A stretch of DNA of 64,000 nucleotides from Lewinellaceae bacterium (lineage in GTDB: Bacteria; Bacteroidota; Bacteroidia; Chitinophagales; Saprospiraceae). The stretch covers positions 169,983 to 233,982 of the forward strand of contig JADJRC010000004.1 of assembly GCA_016712415.1 (NCBI GenBank). Reading direction: 5' to 3'. Positions 17,944 to 27,904 of the stretch are shown here, in pieces. Position 1 is the first letter of the stretch. Every line of letters starts with the position of its first letter. The position numbers were made by a program, and so were the translations under genes. Under the pieces are notes generated by a model that ran no database searches, had not been told where the DNA came from, and worked only from the letters and a program-made list of their open reading frames with translations.

Positions 17944-18324
17944 ATGAATGTTAGCTTTTTCGATAACAGGCGGGTACGGCAGGTATTGACCGTTTTAATG
18001 CTGTTTGGCGCGCTTACCTGCATATTTCCCCCGTTTCATCCCGCTTTCCGGTGGTGGGCGGATCAAGCTGTGTTCGTGGCGCTGGGGTACCTGCTGGCCG
18101 CACTTTTTTTTCTGATTATCGATAATGCGCGGCTGATGTTTGTCTGCCTGGGCTGTAGCGCTGCCATTTGTTTCTTCAAAAATGAACTGGGCGATGCGGC
18201 ACTCGGTACAAAAGACCAGAATTTCCCGGCCTATTCCACCGGCTTTCGTCCGCTGCCCTGTAACTGTACCGATACCATTTTTCTAAAAACCGATACGCCG
18301 GATGAGTCTTCAAAAACGCGTTGA
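17944..18324 (+). CDS. Small membrane protein with three hydrophobic segments
   Basis: 126 residues from ATG 17944. The frame is open from 17878, but ATG 17944 follows the -7 box TACTTTTG by 7 bases. Three hydrophobic segments are visible: VLTVLMLFGALTCIFPPF, VFVALGYLLAALFFLII and LMFVCLGCSAAICFF. The short tail (TDTIFLKTDTPDES) overlaps the start of dgkA by 23 bases. Such triple-helix N-termini can precede an endonuclease/exonuclease/phosphatase domain in Bacteroidota, and the tail resembles the entry into it, so this may be a truncated relative; that is speculative. Coupled with dgkA. Confidence 0.55.
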   Translation: MNVSFFDNRRVRQVLTVLMLFGALTCIFPPFHPAFRWWADQAVFVALGYLLAALFFLIIDNARLMFVCLGCSAAICFFKNELGDAALGTKDQNFPAYSTGFRPLPCNCTDTIFLKTDTPDESSKTR

Positions 18325-18685
18325 CAGCTTTCGCCATGCCTTCAGGGGACTGGCCGACCTGTTCCGGCGCCAGCCCAATGCCCGTATTCACGGTGTGGCA
18401 GCCGTTGCAGTCATCGGCGCCGGTATGTTTTTGCACATATCCCGGGTCGAGTGGGTGGCTCTCGTACTTTGTATAACGCTGGTCGTCGCGCTGGAAGCGG
18501 TAAATACCGCGCTGGAATACCTCACCGACCTGGTTTCGCCCGACTACCACCCCCTCGCTGGAAAAGCGAAAGACATGGCCGCCGCAGCGGTGCTTGTCGC
18601 TGCCCTTGGGGCGGTCGCCGTGGGCGTTTTTGTATTTTTTCCAAAAATTTTAACCCTGCTCGGATACTCTGGACCTGTTAATTAA
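18302..18685 (+). CDS. dgkA: Diacylglycerol/undecaprenol kinase
   Basis: 127-residue integral membrane kinase phosphorylating diacylglycerol or undecaprenol. The family signature is clear: an N-terminal amphipathic SFRHAFRGLADLFRRQPNARIH, then VVALEAVNTALEYLTDLVSP with the catalytic Glu, and GKAKDMAAAAVLVAALGA. Three membrane helices are visible. Start ATG 18302 overlaps the previous gene. In Gram-negative bacteria of this type it would recycle lipid or undecaprenol carriers, which fits the nearby polysaccharide genes though they are not adjacent. Confidence 0.92.
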   Translation: MSLQKRVDSFRHAFRGLADLFRRQPNARIHGVAAVAVIGAGMFLHISRVEWVALVLCITLVVALEAVNTALEYLTDLVSPDYHPLAGKAKDMAAAAVLVAALGAVAVGVFVFFPKILTLLGYSGPVN

Positions 18686-18882
18686 AGTTTAACAACCGCC
18701 ACGAAATAGTCGACGAAATGAAAAAAAATGACGACTTTTGTTTAAATCAAGCCAAAAGACCGCGTTAAAAGAGAAGCGAACCCCACCCCGCTCGTATCTT
18801 ATTAGCCTGACTAACACGGGCTTCTAATCCTTCCCTCCCAATAAGTTTCTTCTTTTTTTTCACCAAACTCTTTTTTCATCCC

Positions 18883-21800
18883 ATGCGTTTTTCATCCTTT
18901 TTACCGATGCTGCTGCTTGTCGGCGCCTTTAAGGCGTACGGCCAATGCAGTATAACCGATCTTACCGCTACGGCCTCGCCATTCGCCAACGCTTCCTGCG
19001 AGTACTTCGTGACGCTCGATTTCCAGTTCTCCGGTACGACAAACCAGTACACCGTGACCGGTAATGGAAACAACTACGGCACCTTTACCTACGACTCGGT
19101 TCCGGTAGTGCTCGGTCCCTTTACCGCTGGCAACGATCCCGCACTGCTCAGATTCGTCGTCACCGACGCCGTTTTCGGCGACTGTATGGATGCCACGGCA
19201 CTACAAGTGCCGGCCTGCCCGAACAACGCTGCCTGCGACATCTATGATGTCAATGTAGTTACCGGCAACTGTAACCCGGGCAGCATCAGCTACCAGTTAC
19301 TATTGGATTTTAAAGTAGACAACCCCGGCAACGATTTCTTCGAAGTGTGGTCGGGCGCCGGAATTTACCTGGGGAGTTATCCCCTCAACCAGCTTCCCCT
19401 GCCATTACCGGTTTACCCCTGGAACGGCGATTCCATCGATCAGATCAAGATATGCATCAACGACAACCCGAACTGCTGTGAAATCATCGATTTCCCCGCC
19501 CCCGACTGTGTATTGCAACCCTGTAACATCACCGGCCTCGAAGCGGTAACCGGCGACTGTACATCGGACAGCACTTACCAGTTAAAACTGAATTTCAGCC
19601 TGTTGGCGCCGAACCTGCTGAACCAGTTCGGCGTATTTGCCAACGGCGAATTTCTCGGTATTTTCGGTTTCGACGACCTGCCCATAACGATCGACAACTA
19701 CCCCTGGAACGGGGGCGCTACCGACGAGGTCAAGGTATGCATCGTCAATTCCGTCGACCCGACCATGCAGATCATCTGCTGTGCATCGGTGGAATTTGAT
19801 GTGCCCGACTGCCTGCCCAAGTATCCCTGCGCCATCAAGGACTTTGCAGTGGAAACGGATACCTGTTCGTCCGACAGCACCTTTGGGCTTTGGGTGAATT
19901 TCATGGTTATGGATTCCACGGCTGTCGACTCCTTCCAGGTGTGGGCCAATGACTCGCTGTTCGGCACCTTTGCCTACGACTCCCTGCCGCTGTACATTGC
20001 CGACTTCCCCTGGAACGGCAGTGTCTTCAACCACGTACGGGTCTGTACCGGCAATGCGCCGCCCTGCTGCAAGACGTTGCAGTTTGTTGCGCCCGACTGT
20101 CTGCCTTTCGGTCCTTGCGAAGTGACGCATATCGATGTGGACACCGGCCCCTGTACTTCCGACAGCACCTATAAAGTGCGGGTCAATTTCCAGGCGACAA
20201 ATCCCGGCGACGGCAATTTTGTGCTTTGGGCAAACGGCATGCTGATCGATACCTTCCCGCTCGATACTACGCCGCTGACCATTACCAATTTTCCCTGGGG
20301 CGGCGGCGACGTGGATGTGATCAAAATTTGCATCTCCGGCGCAACACCCGATACGGTGCCCTGTTGCCTGGAATACGAATACCACGTACCCGATTGTCTT
20401 TTCCCCGATTCCTGCTCGATCAGCAATGTCGTGCTGGAAGCACTGGACTGCAACCCGGATAATCATACCTACAGCCTGCATCTCGACTTCGATGTAGCCA
20501 ATCCAGGCAACGATTTCTTCGAACTCTGGACCAGCAACGGGCAGTACCTGGGCTTCTTCCCGCTCAGCCAGTTGCCTATTACCCTGCCCAATATCCCCTG
20601 TAACAACACCGCGGCCAATGCGCTGAAGATATGCATCAACGACCACCCGGACTGCTGCGTCTTCGTCGATTACCAGGCGCCCGATTGCTGCGCCTCGAAT
20701 CCGTGCGAGATCAGCGACCTGAGCGTTGAGACCGGCGATTGCACCTCCAACGAGACCTACGAGGTATGGGTCAATTTCCAGGTATCGAACCCGACCGGCA
20801 ACCAGTTCAATGTATTTGCCAACGGCGACCTGCTCGGCACCTTCAGCCTTGACTCCCTGCCGCTCTATATCCCCGAGTTCCCCTGGAACGGCGGGCAAAA
20901 TGATGTGATCAAGGTCTGCATCGCCGGCGACCCCGCAGGCGCTAACGGCTGCTGCAAAACACTGGAATTCAATGTGCCCGACTGCCTGAATCAGGGCGGC
21001 GACTGCGAGATTTACGACCTGGTGGTCGATCCGGGCGACTGCACGGGCGACAGCACCTATTCCATCACGCTCAACTTCCAGGTGGCCAATCCTCCCGGAA
21101 ATACCTTCGGTGTGTGGGCCAACGGCCAGTTCTTCGATACCTATACACTGAGCGACCTGCCGCTGACCATCAATGATTTCCACTGGAACGGCGGACCGCA
21201 GGATGTGGTCAAGGTTTGTTTTTCGAACAACGGCGACGGCTGCTGCAAAACAAAGGAGTTTGTCGTACCGGCCTGCATGAGCGCAGGCGGACCCTGCGAA
21301 CTGTTCTACCTAGCCGTCGAAACGGGTGATTGTACGGGCGACAGCACGTATGCGAGGCGACCATCAACTTTATGGTAAACAACCCGGCCAGCGACAGTTT
21401 CAACCTGTATGCCAACGGTACGTATATCGGCACGTACAACCTCGATCAGGTACCGGTACATGTTTCGAACTTCCCCTGGAACGGCGGCCCGAACGACGTG
21501 GTGCAGGCCTGCATGAACGACAGCATGGGCGTTTCCACCGATTGCTGCCAGACCTTCGAATTCCCGGTTCCGTCCTGCCTGAACCAGGGCGGCCCCTGCG
21601 AGGTGTACGACCTGGTGGTCGATCCGGGCGATTGCACGGGCGACAGCACCTATTCCATCACGCTCAACTTCCAGGTGGCCAATCCTCCCGGCAATACCTT
21701 TGGCGTGTGGGCCAACGGCCAGTTCTTCGATACGTATACACTGGACGACCTGCCGCTGACCATCAATGATTTCCCCTGGAACGGCGGACCGCAGGATGTG

Positions 21801-23897
21801 GTCAAGGTTTGTTTCTCGAACAACGGCGACGGCTGCTGCAAAACAAAGGAGTTTGTCGTACCGGCCTGCATGAGCGCAGGCGGACCCTGCGAACTGTTCT
21901 ATTTAGCCGTCGAAACGGGCGATTGTACGGGCGACAGCACGTATGAGGCGACCATCAACTTTATGGTAAACAACCCGGCCAGCGACAGTTTCAACCTGTA
22001 TGCCAACGGTACGTATATCGGCACGTACAACCTCGATCAGGTACCGGTACATATTTCGAACTTCCCCTGGAACGGCGGCCCGAACGACGTGGTGCAGGCT
22101 TGCATGAACGACAGCATGGGCGTTTCCACCGATTGCTGCCAGACCTACGAGTTCATGGTACCGAGTTGCCTGAACCAGGGCGGACCCTGCGAGGTGTATA
22201 ATCTGACCGTTGAAACGGGCGATTGCACGGGCGACAGCACCTATTCCGTGGTGGTCAACTTCCAGGTAGCCAATGCGCCGGCCGACAGCTTCCAACTGTT
22301 CGCAAACGGCGCATTCTTCAGCGTCTATGCCCTTGCCGATCTGCCGCTGACGATCCAGGATTTCCCCTGGAACGGCGGCCCGAACGACGTGGTGAAAGTG
22401 TGCTTCTCCAACTCCTGCTGCCGGACGAAGGAATTCCAGGTGCCGGGCTGCCTGAATCAGGGCGGCGATTGCGAGGTGTTCTATCTCGATGTTGAAACGG
22501 GCGATTGCACGGGCGACAGCACGTATATGGCCACGATCAACTTCATGGTGAACAACCAGCCGAGCGACCATTTTGCCCTCACGGTGAACGGTATGCCGTT
22601 CGGCACTTTCAGTCTTGCCGATCTGCCGCTGACCATCAATGATTTCCCCTGGAACGGCGGTCCGAACGATGTCGTGAAAGTGTGCATGCTCGACGCGAAC
22701 AACGAGCCGACAAACTGCTGCCAGATCCTTGAGTTTGCAGTGCCGTCCTGCCTGAACCCCGGCACGCCTTGCGAGATATACGACCTCGTGGTCGATCCGG
22801 GCGATTGCACGGGCGACAGCACGTACACGCTTGTAGTCAACTTCCAGGTAGCCAACGCGCCGGCCGACAGTTTCCAACTGTTTGCCAACGGCGCCTTGTT
22901 CGGCACTTTTGCCCTGGCCGATCTTCCGCTGACGATTCAGGACTTCCCCTGGAACGGTGGTCAGAATGACGTGGTGAAAGTTTGCTTCACAAACAACCCT
23001 TACGGCTGTTGCAAAACGAAGGAGTTTGCCGTACCGGGATGCCTGAATCAGGGCTGTGAAGTGTACGACCTGACTGTTGAAACGGGCGATTGCACGGGCG
23101 ACAGCACGTATACCATTACGGTCAACTTCCAGGTGGACAATCCTCCGGGCGACCAGTTCGGCGTGTGGGCAAACGGCATGTTCCTCGGCAACTTCAATTT
23201 GGCCGATCTGCCGCTGACGATCCAGGATTTCCCCTGGAACGGCGGCCCGAACGATGTCGTGAAGGTTTGCTTCAGCAGCAACAACGGCAATGTGCTGTGC
23301 TGCCGGACGAAAGAATTTGCCGTGCCGGGTTGTGTCAACCAGGGACAATGTAATATTTTCGACCTGATCGTATTGCCGACACCATGCCTTTGCGGCCAGT
23401 TCTTCGTCGCTGTGACGTTCAAACACGACAACGGCGGCTTCGGTGGCTTTGAGGTTGTCGGCAACGGCAACAACTACGGCTCATTCCCGTACAACGAACA
23501 GCAGCCGATCATCCTCGGCCCGTTCACGGGCGACGGCTCGACGCAATTCGAATTTGCTGTGGTGGATGTTCAGAACCAGGATTGTTACGACGACATCCTG
23601 CTCGGCAGCATCAACTGCATGACGCCGGTAGTCAACCCGGTCAATACCAGCAGCCTGGTACTGTCGCCCAACCCGACAGCCAGTTGGCTGAACGTAACGG
23701 CGCAGTTGAACGGCGCGGTTAAAGTTGGTGAAGCAACCGTTGAAATTTACCACGCAGACGGGCGCCTCGTGCTGTCTGATTTGGTAGCAGACGGCAGCAA
23801 CTTCCAACTCGACGTGTCGAACCTCCAGGCCGGTCTGTACCGCCTGACCCTGCTGACCCCGACGGGCCGGCTGGAAGGTGTTTTTGCAAAACAGTAA
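18883..23897 (+). CDS. T9SS-secreted protein of 16 cysteine-rich repeats (one frame break)
   Basis: About 1,670 residues once a 2-base insertion at 21345-21348 is removed; the paralogous copy at 21937 reads without it. A signal peptide (SSFLPMLLLVGAFKAYGQ) leads into 16 units of 93-100 residues. Each unit carries an N-terminal C-x-I/V-x-x-L, a DC, the core DFPWNGG, a K-V-C, a CC pair and a closing P-x-C-L. Units 1 and 16 are divergent caps sharing GNGNNYG and LGPFT and lacking the CC pair. The C-terminus (from LSPNPTASWLNVTAQ to LTPTGRLEGVFAKQ) is a type A T9SS sorting domain, so the protein should be exported through the Por system and attached or released at the surface. I recognise no named family for the unit. 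Single gene, closed by a strong terminator. Confidence 0.88.
21004..22187 (+). repeat. Recent tandem duplication of a two-unit block
   Basis: 21004-21596 and 21597-22187 are nearly identical at DNA level (593 and 591 bases; the two-base difference is the frame-breaking insertion). Each encodes units of the CEIYDLVV and CELFYLAVETGD types. The low divergence, compared with the much more diverged neighbouring units, indicates a recent in-frame duplication. Confidence 0.85.
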
Positions 23898-23916
23898 AAC
23901 CGGTTTTCCGGAACAT

Positions 23917-23955
23917 AAAAAAGGCCGTTCCGCAAATGCGGGGCGGCTTTTTTTT
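23917..23955 (+). terminator. Rho-independent terminator of the cysteine-repeat gene
   Basis: GCCGTTCCGC and GCGGGGCGGC form a 10-bp stem (two G-T pairs) with loop AAAT, preceded by A6 and followed by T8. It begins 20 bases past the stop codon. Confidence 0.88.
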
Positions 23956-24464
23956 CGTGGATGTCGGGGTTAAACGATACGTGAAAATGTGTGATACCCA
24001 CCCTCTGCGCGCATCCGCGACATTTTTCTGCGTCGATCTGGTGCGCCACGAGGCGTGCGTTAAATATACAACCTATGTGGATGCAAGAACCACACGAGCC
24101 AAGATGCCGATCAGCTTGAAGGAGATGGCGATTGATCTGGAGGAAACGAAAGATCAAGAGCCGCACTAACGCGAGTGGGAAACAGCACTAGCAGCTAGGC
24201 CCCGTTACGCTGATGGTAGTGGTCAATCTGCCAGATTGGATGAAACCTGCTACTCCATTGAAGCATCGGCAAAGAGCACAATGGGGACTACCCGGGGTAG
24301 TATAGTGTTGCGTGTTGCTCCAAGGTTGCGCATGAACGTGGGAGGCCCTAACGATAGTCTGTCCAGGCTAGTCGAGGGAATCGGAGATGCCCTAGTAGTG
24401 ATGATCCCCGGAAAGGTAAAAGCGGGAGTAGCGAAGGGCATTGCTATGAATAAAACTTACAAAA

Positions 24465-25370
24465 ATGGAAGACCAGTCAAAATTGAGAAATAAGTATCAT
24501 CAGAAAGACGGAGCAGAACAACAACTCGCCTTATTCAGCAAGAAGAAGGGAGAGATGAGTGATGCGGAAAGGGTATTTTCGTTACAATGTAAGTTATATC
24601 AAAAAGCCAACAGGAGAAGGGGGGGGGTGGGGGGGGGGGGGCGGGGGGGGGGCGGGGAAGGGGGCGGCGGGGGGGGGGCGGGGAGGGGCAGGGCGGGGGG
24701 CGAGCGGCGGGGGGGCGCGGGGACAACGGAAAGCGGGCAGGGCGCAAACGACGAGCGGCGGAGAGGGGCGGCCAGAACGCGCGGGCCGGGAGCGCGGAAA
24801 AGAAGAAGGGGGGGGGGAGCAGAGAGAAAGACCCAGAAAACGCGAGGAAAAGGGGCAGGCGGAGGAAGACAACGGAGCGCCGAACGAAGAGGAGAGAAAG
24901 GGGGCAAGAAAAGAAAGGCGCCGGGGGGGGGACCCAGGCACAGGCGGCGGAACCACAAGAGAGGCAAAGGGACAAGAGGGGGCGGGGGGGGGCAAGCGGG
25001 GACACAAAAAGGAACCAAGAGCGCAAGCGGGGCGCGGAGGAAGGGGAGGAAGGACAGGACCCCCGGAGACAAGGAGAGGGAAGAACAACGGCGGAACACA
25101 CCAAGCGGAAACGGAACAAAAGACGAGACAAGACAAAACCAGGCCAGGCCACGGAAGGAAGCGAGGGAGGGGGCAACACGACACAAAGGGGGAGTACCAG
25201 GCAGAAGCAAAAGACGGTACGGCACACCGCAAGAGAAAAAGAACCGTTACTATAACCGCAAGAGCCAAAGGAAGTGTAGGCTATATGGACAAAAGGCCTT
25301 TGAGGCATTAGTCGAAAAGTATGGACTAATAGACCCGACGAAATACACTTCTGGCGGAGTTCGCCTGTGA
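24465..25370 (+). pseudogene. ltrA: Group II intron reverse transcriptase/maturase remnant
   Basis: Residues 1-51 (starting MEDQSKLRNKYHQKDGAEQQ, with RVFSLQCKLYQKA) match the N-terminus of intron-encoded reverse transcriptases. A short tail after 25240 (YGQKAFEALVEKYG, then TSGGVRL, stop 25370) fits the end of such a protein. Everything between is encoded by a T-free tract and has no protein meaning: without T no stop codon is possible, so the frame stays open by chance. The polymerase YADD motif and the maturase domain are absent. Not functional as given. Confidence 0.7.
24629..25194 (+). other. 566-base tract with no T (G/A-rich, likely sequencing or assembly artefact)
   Basis: Not one T occurs from 24629 to 25194 on the plus strand; the T at 24628 and 25195 bound it. 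The first 120 bases are almost pure G with scattered C and A; later parts become A/G-rich with some C. Long G-runs (10 or more) occur. Because stop codons need T on this strand and A on the other, all six frames are open, producing several long false ORFs. Flanking intron sequence on both sides is normal. Confidence 0.9.
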
Positions 25371-25477
25371 AAGCCGATGAAGAAGTTCATAGAAAGCCGT
25401 ATGCGGGAAAACCGCACGTACGGATTGATGGGGAGAAGCGGCAGCGCCGCCTTTCTCTACTCTACCGGGAAACACCT

Positions 25478-27751
25478 CTATTTCGGCCGAATCCGGAAAT
25501 CCAGGGTTGCAAAACCGCCGGCGTCAAAATGTTCGATCTCGATGCGGTGGTGTCCGCCCAGCGATAAAGTGATCTCGTCTGTTTCGGGTTCGTGGACATC
25601 CCAATTGTCGATCACGAGTTTGCCATCGACATAAAGTCGCGCGCCGTCGTCGGAGGTCAGTTCAATAACATATTGATCGGGAGCAATATCAAATTCGGTA
25701 CTGCTGCGTGTGGCAAAATGATCTGCCTGTACGCCTTCGGCAGGGCTGCCCCACCAGGCAAAATAAAGTTCGCCGGCGTTTTTTTCCGCCACCGGCGCGC
25801 CTTTCAGCGCAGCATCTTCCGGCATCGGGTTACCGCCTTCCGGATAATTGAAAAACTGAGTTTTCCAATCGAACTTCTTTTCATAGCGCCGGTAAGTAAA
25901 CATATAAGGCTGGCCTTCGGCAATGATCTCGCCGAATTGCGAGGCGATGGTTTTTTCGCCGATATATTCAAATTCGAGGCGCAGGTCGTCTGCGGTCGGG
26001 CTGCGCTCCACAAGAATCTGGGCGGGCACGGTACCCTGTACCATGTTTACCGTACGCACGCCGCGCATTTTGCCCAGTTTCCAGGAGCCGGACGGTCCCA
26101 TGATCACGAAGGCGTACCTGTTGCCGGCAACGGTATCGAGCACGGCGACGGGGCGGCGAAAATCGTAAGGCCCCCATTCATCGACGACGATAAACTGGCG
26201 GCCTCTGGGAAAACCTTTGGGCAGGGCAGCCGGCATGCCGTCGGGCAGGCTGTCGGGCTCCTTGAGTTCGTCGGGCGATACGTTCAGCGCGGCATACGGG
26301 TTTTCCGGTGTGCCGGTGTAGGAAAAGTTCAGGCTTTTGGAGGATGCCAGTTCGGGGTGTTTCCAGACGTCGGCTATGACTGCTTCGGTTGCATATATTT
26401 CATTGCGCCAGAAACGCAGGCCTTCGTTGGATTTGGGGGCAACGTAGAGGCGTTCGAAGTCCTGGAAGAAATTCTCCCCGTTCACTGAAGTGTTTTTGGA
26501 TGCGCTGATTTTCAACGGGTTGCGTACCTGCATAAACACATTTCGATCAATCACATTGTCGCGGTTGCTGATGTCGCGATGTTGCGCGTATCCCCAGTCG
26601 GCGGGCTGTTCGGCGCGTGCCCAAAGGTGAATACCGACGCTGTCGTTTACAAAAATGTTTTGGCGGATGGTGTCGTTCTGGCCGTGTTCGATGGCCAGCG
26701 CTGTTTTGCAGCCTACGATCATATTGGCGAAGAACAGCGATCCGTAACTGTAGCCGCCCCAGATACCGTAGGTACATTCTGCCATGTAATTGCCCTGGAT
26801 ACGGTTGCGCGAGAATGTCGCCTCGATGCCGTTGGTCGGGGCATAACTGAAGTCGTTGCCGAAAATGTAGTTGTCGTTGCAGCCGCCTTCTCCGGTGTCC
26901 ATGGTACTTTGGCCGGCCCAGAGGAACAGGCCGTCGCCGGAGTGGGAGGCCGAGTTGAAAGCGATCAGGTTTTCGTTGCTTTGTTCGTACACCAGGATAG
27001 CGGCCGAGTCCTGGCCGCGTTCGTAAAAACGGTGTGAATAGCCGCGCACATTCCAGTCGAGGCGGTTGTGCATGATGCGGTTGCGGCTGCTTCGGTACAG
27101 CCCGATGCCGAGGCCGGAATTAAAGTGAAAGGAGTTGTTGTACACCAGGGCGCCGCTGCAACCGGTCATCAGCAATGCGTTCTGGTTGCCGGTGGCGCGA
27201 CAGCCCCGCACCATCGGGTTTGTGCAGTTTTTGAGGTAAATGCCTGCGCCGTAACGCAGCCATTCATCGTGTTCGTTGTTGTGGTAACTGAGCCAGTCGG
27301 AAAAGCACTCGTGTTCCCGCACAGAGAACAGTTTCGGACGGTAGTTATACGAAAAGTCGCAACTTTCGAGTACCAGGTTTTCCACACCGTCGGCCAGCAG
27401 GGCGACCTTATATCCCCGTGCGCGGGCATTTTTGATGGTGATGTTTTTGCCCTTCACGCGTATGGCGAGGCCGTAGAAACCGTTGGGGAAAAACTTGTCG
27501 GGCGAACCCTGCAGTTCGGCATTTTGAAAATCTACGGTCAGGTTTTCCCCTGAAACAGTGATGACGGCTGTTGCGCGTGCAGGGTCGGCAGGGAGTGCAA
27601 ACACGTCGGCCGGGTCGCCGGCGAGGGTGTACACCTCTTTGATGATGATGCACGACCGGGTAATCGTCAGGCCCTTGGAGAGGGGGATTTCGGGGGCTTG
27701 AGCGAAAGTGATCGTCGGGATAGCAAAAAGAAAAAAGAATATGCGGTACAT
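25478..27751 (-). CDS. Secreted right-handed beta-helix protein with C-terminal PA14 domain
   Basis: 757 residues. A signal peptide (YRIFFFLFAIPTITFAQ) is followed by a parallel beta-helix of NosD/pectate-lyase-like type at about residues 85-430, with repeated N-x-I/V-x-x-N turns (KGKNITIKNARARGYK, NRIMHNRLDWNVRGYS, SRNRIQGNYMAECTYG). A linker domain follows, and a PA14 domain makes up the last 100 residues (LYFAWWGSPAEGV, LTSDDGARLYVDGKLVIDNW, HHRIEIEHFDAGG). PA14 usually binds carbohydrate, so a role on extracellular polysaccharide is likely. No T9SS sorting domain is visible at the end. A -7-like TAACTTTG lies at 27774-27781. The group II intron ends 12 bases past its stop. Confidence 0.88.
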   Translation of the reverse strand: MYRIFFFLFAIPTITFAQAPEIPLSKGLTITRSCIIIKEVYTLAGDPADVFALPADPARATAVITVSGENLTVDFQNAELQGSPDKFFPNGFYGLAIRVKGKNITIKNARARGYKVALLADGVENLVLESCDFSYNYRPKLFSVREHECFSDWLSYHNNEHDEWLRYGAGIYLKNCTNPMVRGCRATGNQNALLMTGCSGALVYNNSFHFNSGLGIGLYRSSRNRIMHNRLDWNVRGYSHRFYERGQDSAAILVYEQSNENLIAFNSASHSGDGLFLWAGQSTMDTGEGGCNDNYIFGNDFSYAPTNGIEATFSRNRIQGNYMAECTYGIWGGYSYGSLFFANMIVGCKTALAIEHGQNDTIRQNIFVNDSVGIHLWARAEQPADWGYAQHRDISNRDNVIDRNVFMQVRNPLKISASKNTSVNGENFFQDFERLYVAPKSNEGLRFWRNEIYATEAVIADVWKHPELASSKSLNFSYTGTPENPYAALNVSPDELKEPDSLPDGMPAALPKGFPRGRQFIVVDEWGPYDFRRPVAVLDTVAGNRYAFVIMGPSGSWKLGKMRGVRTVNMVQGTVPAQILVERSPTADDLRLEFEYIGEKTIASQFGEIIAEGQPYMFTYRRYEKKFDWKTQFFNYPEGGNPMPEDAALKGAPVAEKNAGELYFAWWGSPAEGVQADHFATRSSTEFDIAPDQYVIELTSDDGARLYVDGKLVIDNWDVHEPETDEITLSLGGHHRIEIEHFDAGGFATLDFRIRPK

Positions 27752-27854
27752 ATTTGCTGCTTGAGTGAGCAGGCAAAGTTAAGTCCCGGTACTGTTTTCG
27801 GGACAATAAGATGTTGAAACATTCGGGTGGCAATGGGTTGTCCGTGCGTCCTGA

Positions 27855-27904
27855 GGCGGAAAAGGATTTCCGATGTACAGTTTGAGCGGAAATGGATTTC
27901 CGCT
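27855..27904. repeat. Paired GGAAATCC-type palindromes downstream of uvrD
   Basis: 27885-27904 (AGCGGAAAT, GG, ATTTCCGCT) is a perfect 9-bp-arm hairpin touching the helicase stop codon. An imperfect copy (GGCGGAAAAGGATTTCCGAT) lies at 27855-27874. It could serve as a terminator-like element, and it belongs to the dispersed palindromes of this genome. Confidence 0.7.

Larger units (their letters stand above)
24041..25465 (+). mobile_element. Group II intron, internally corrupted
   Basis: The 5' end GTGCGCCACGAGGCGTGCGT (24041) matches the group II intron GUGYG boundary. Typical domain I-III sequence follows (GGGGACTACCCGGGGTAG, GGGAATCGGAGATGCCCTAG). A reverse-transcriptase N-terminus starts at 24465. 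The 3' end carries a domain V hairpin (GCCGTATGCGGGAAAACCGC, then ACGTACGG, about 25396-25423), a domain VI stem and the terminal TCTACTCTAC ending about 25465. At about 1,425 bases it is shorter than the usual 1.9-2.5 kb, because most of the reverse-transcriptase gene is replaced by a T-free tract. It sits after the terminator of the preceding gene and 12 bases from the stop of the next (convergent) gene, so it harms no coding sequence. Ends are well supported; exact 3' boundary is within a few bases. Confidence 0.85.

Noticed and set aside
17944..18324. Annotation as an endonuclease/exonuclease/phosphatase family protein
   Set aside because: Only a three-helix N-terminus and a weakly similar tail are present; no catalytic residues exist, so I kept it as a membrane protein of unknown function.
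19582..23426. Long minus-strand ORFs (up to 533 codons) opposite the cysteine-repeat gene
   Set aside because: They mirror the repeats of the plus-strand gene, have no start context or domains, and arise from its codon bias.
24236..24493. 85-codon ORF inside the group II intron
   Set aside because: It covers structural RNA domains (I-III) with typical intron sequence; the protein has no meaning.
24535..25311. Several long ORFs on both strands across 24.5-25.3 kb
   Set aside because: They exist only because the T-free tract cannot contain stop codons in any frame; their translations are Gly/Arg or Pro/Ser/Cys/Leu noise.
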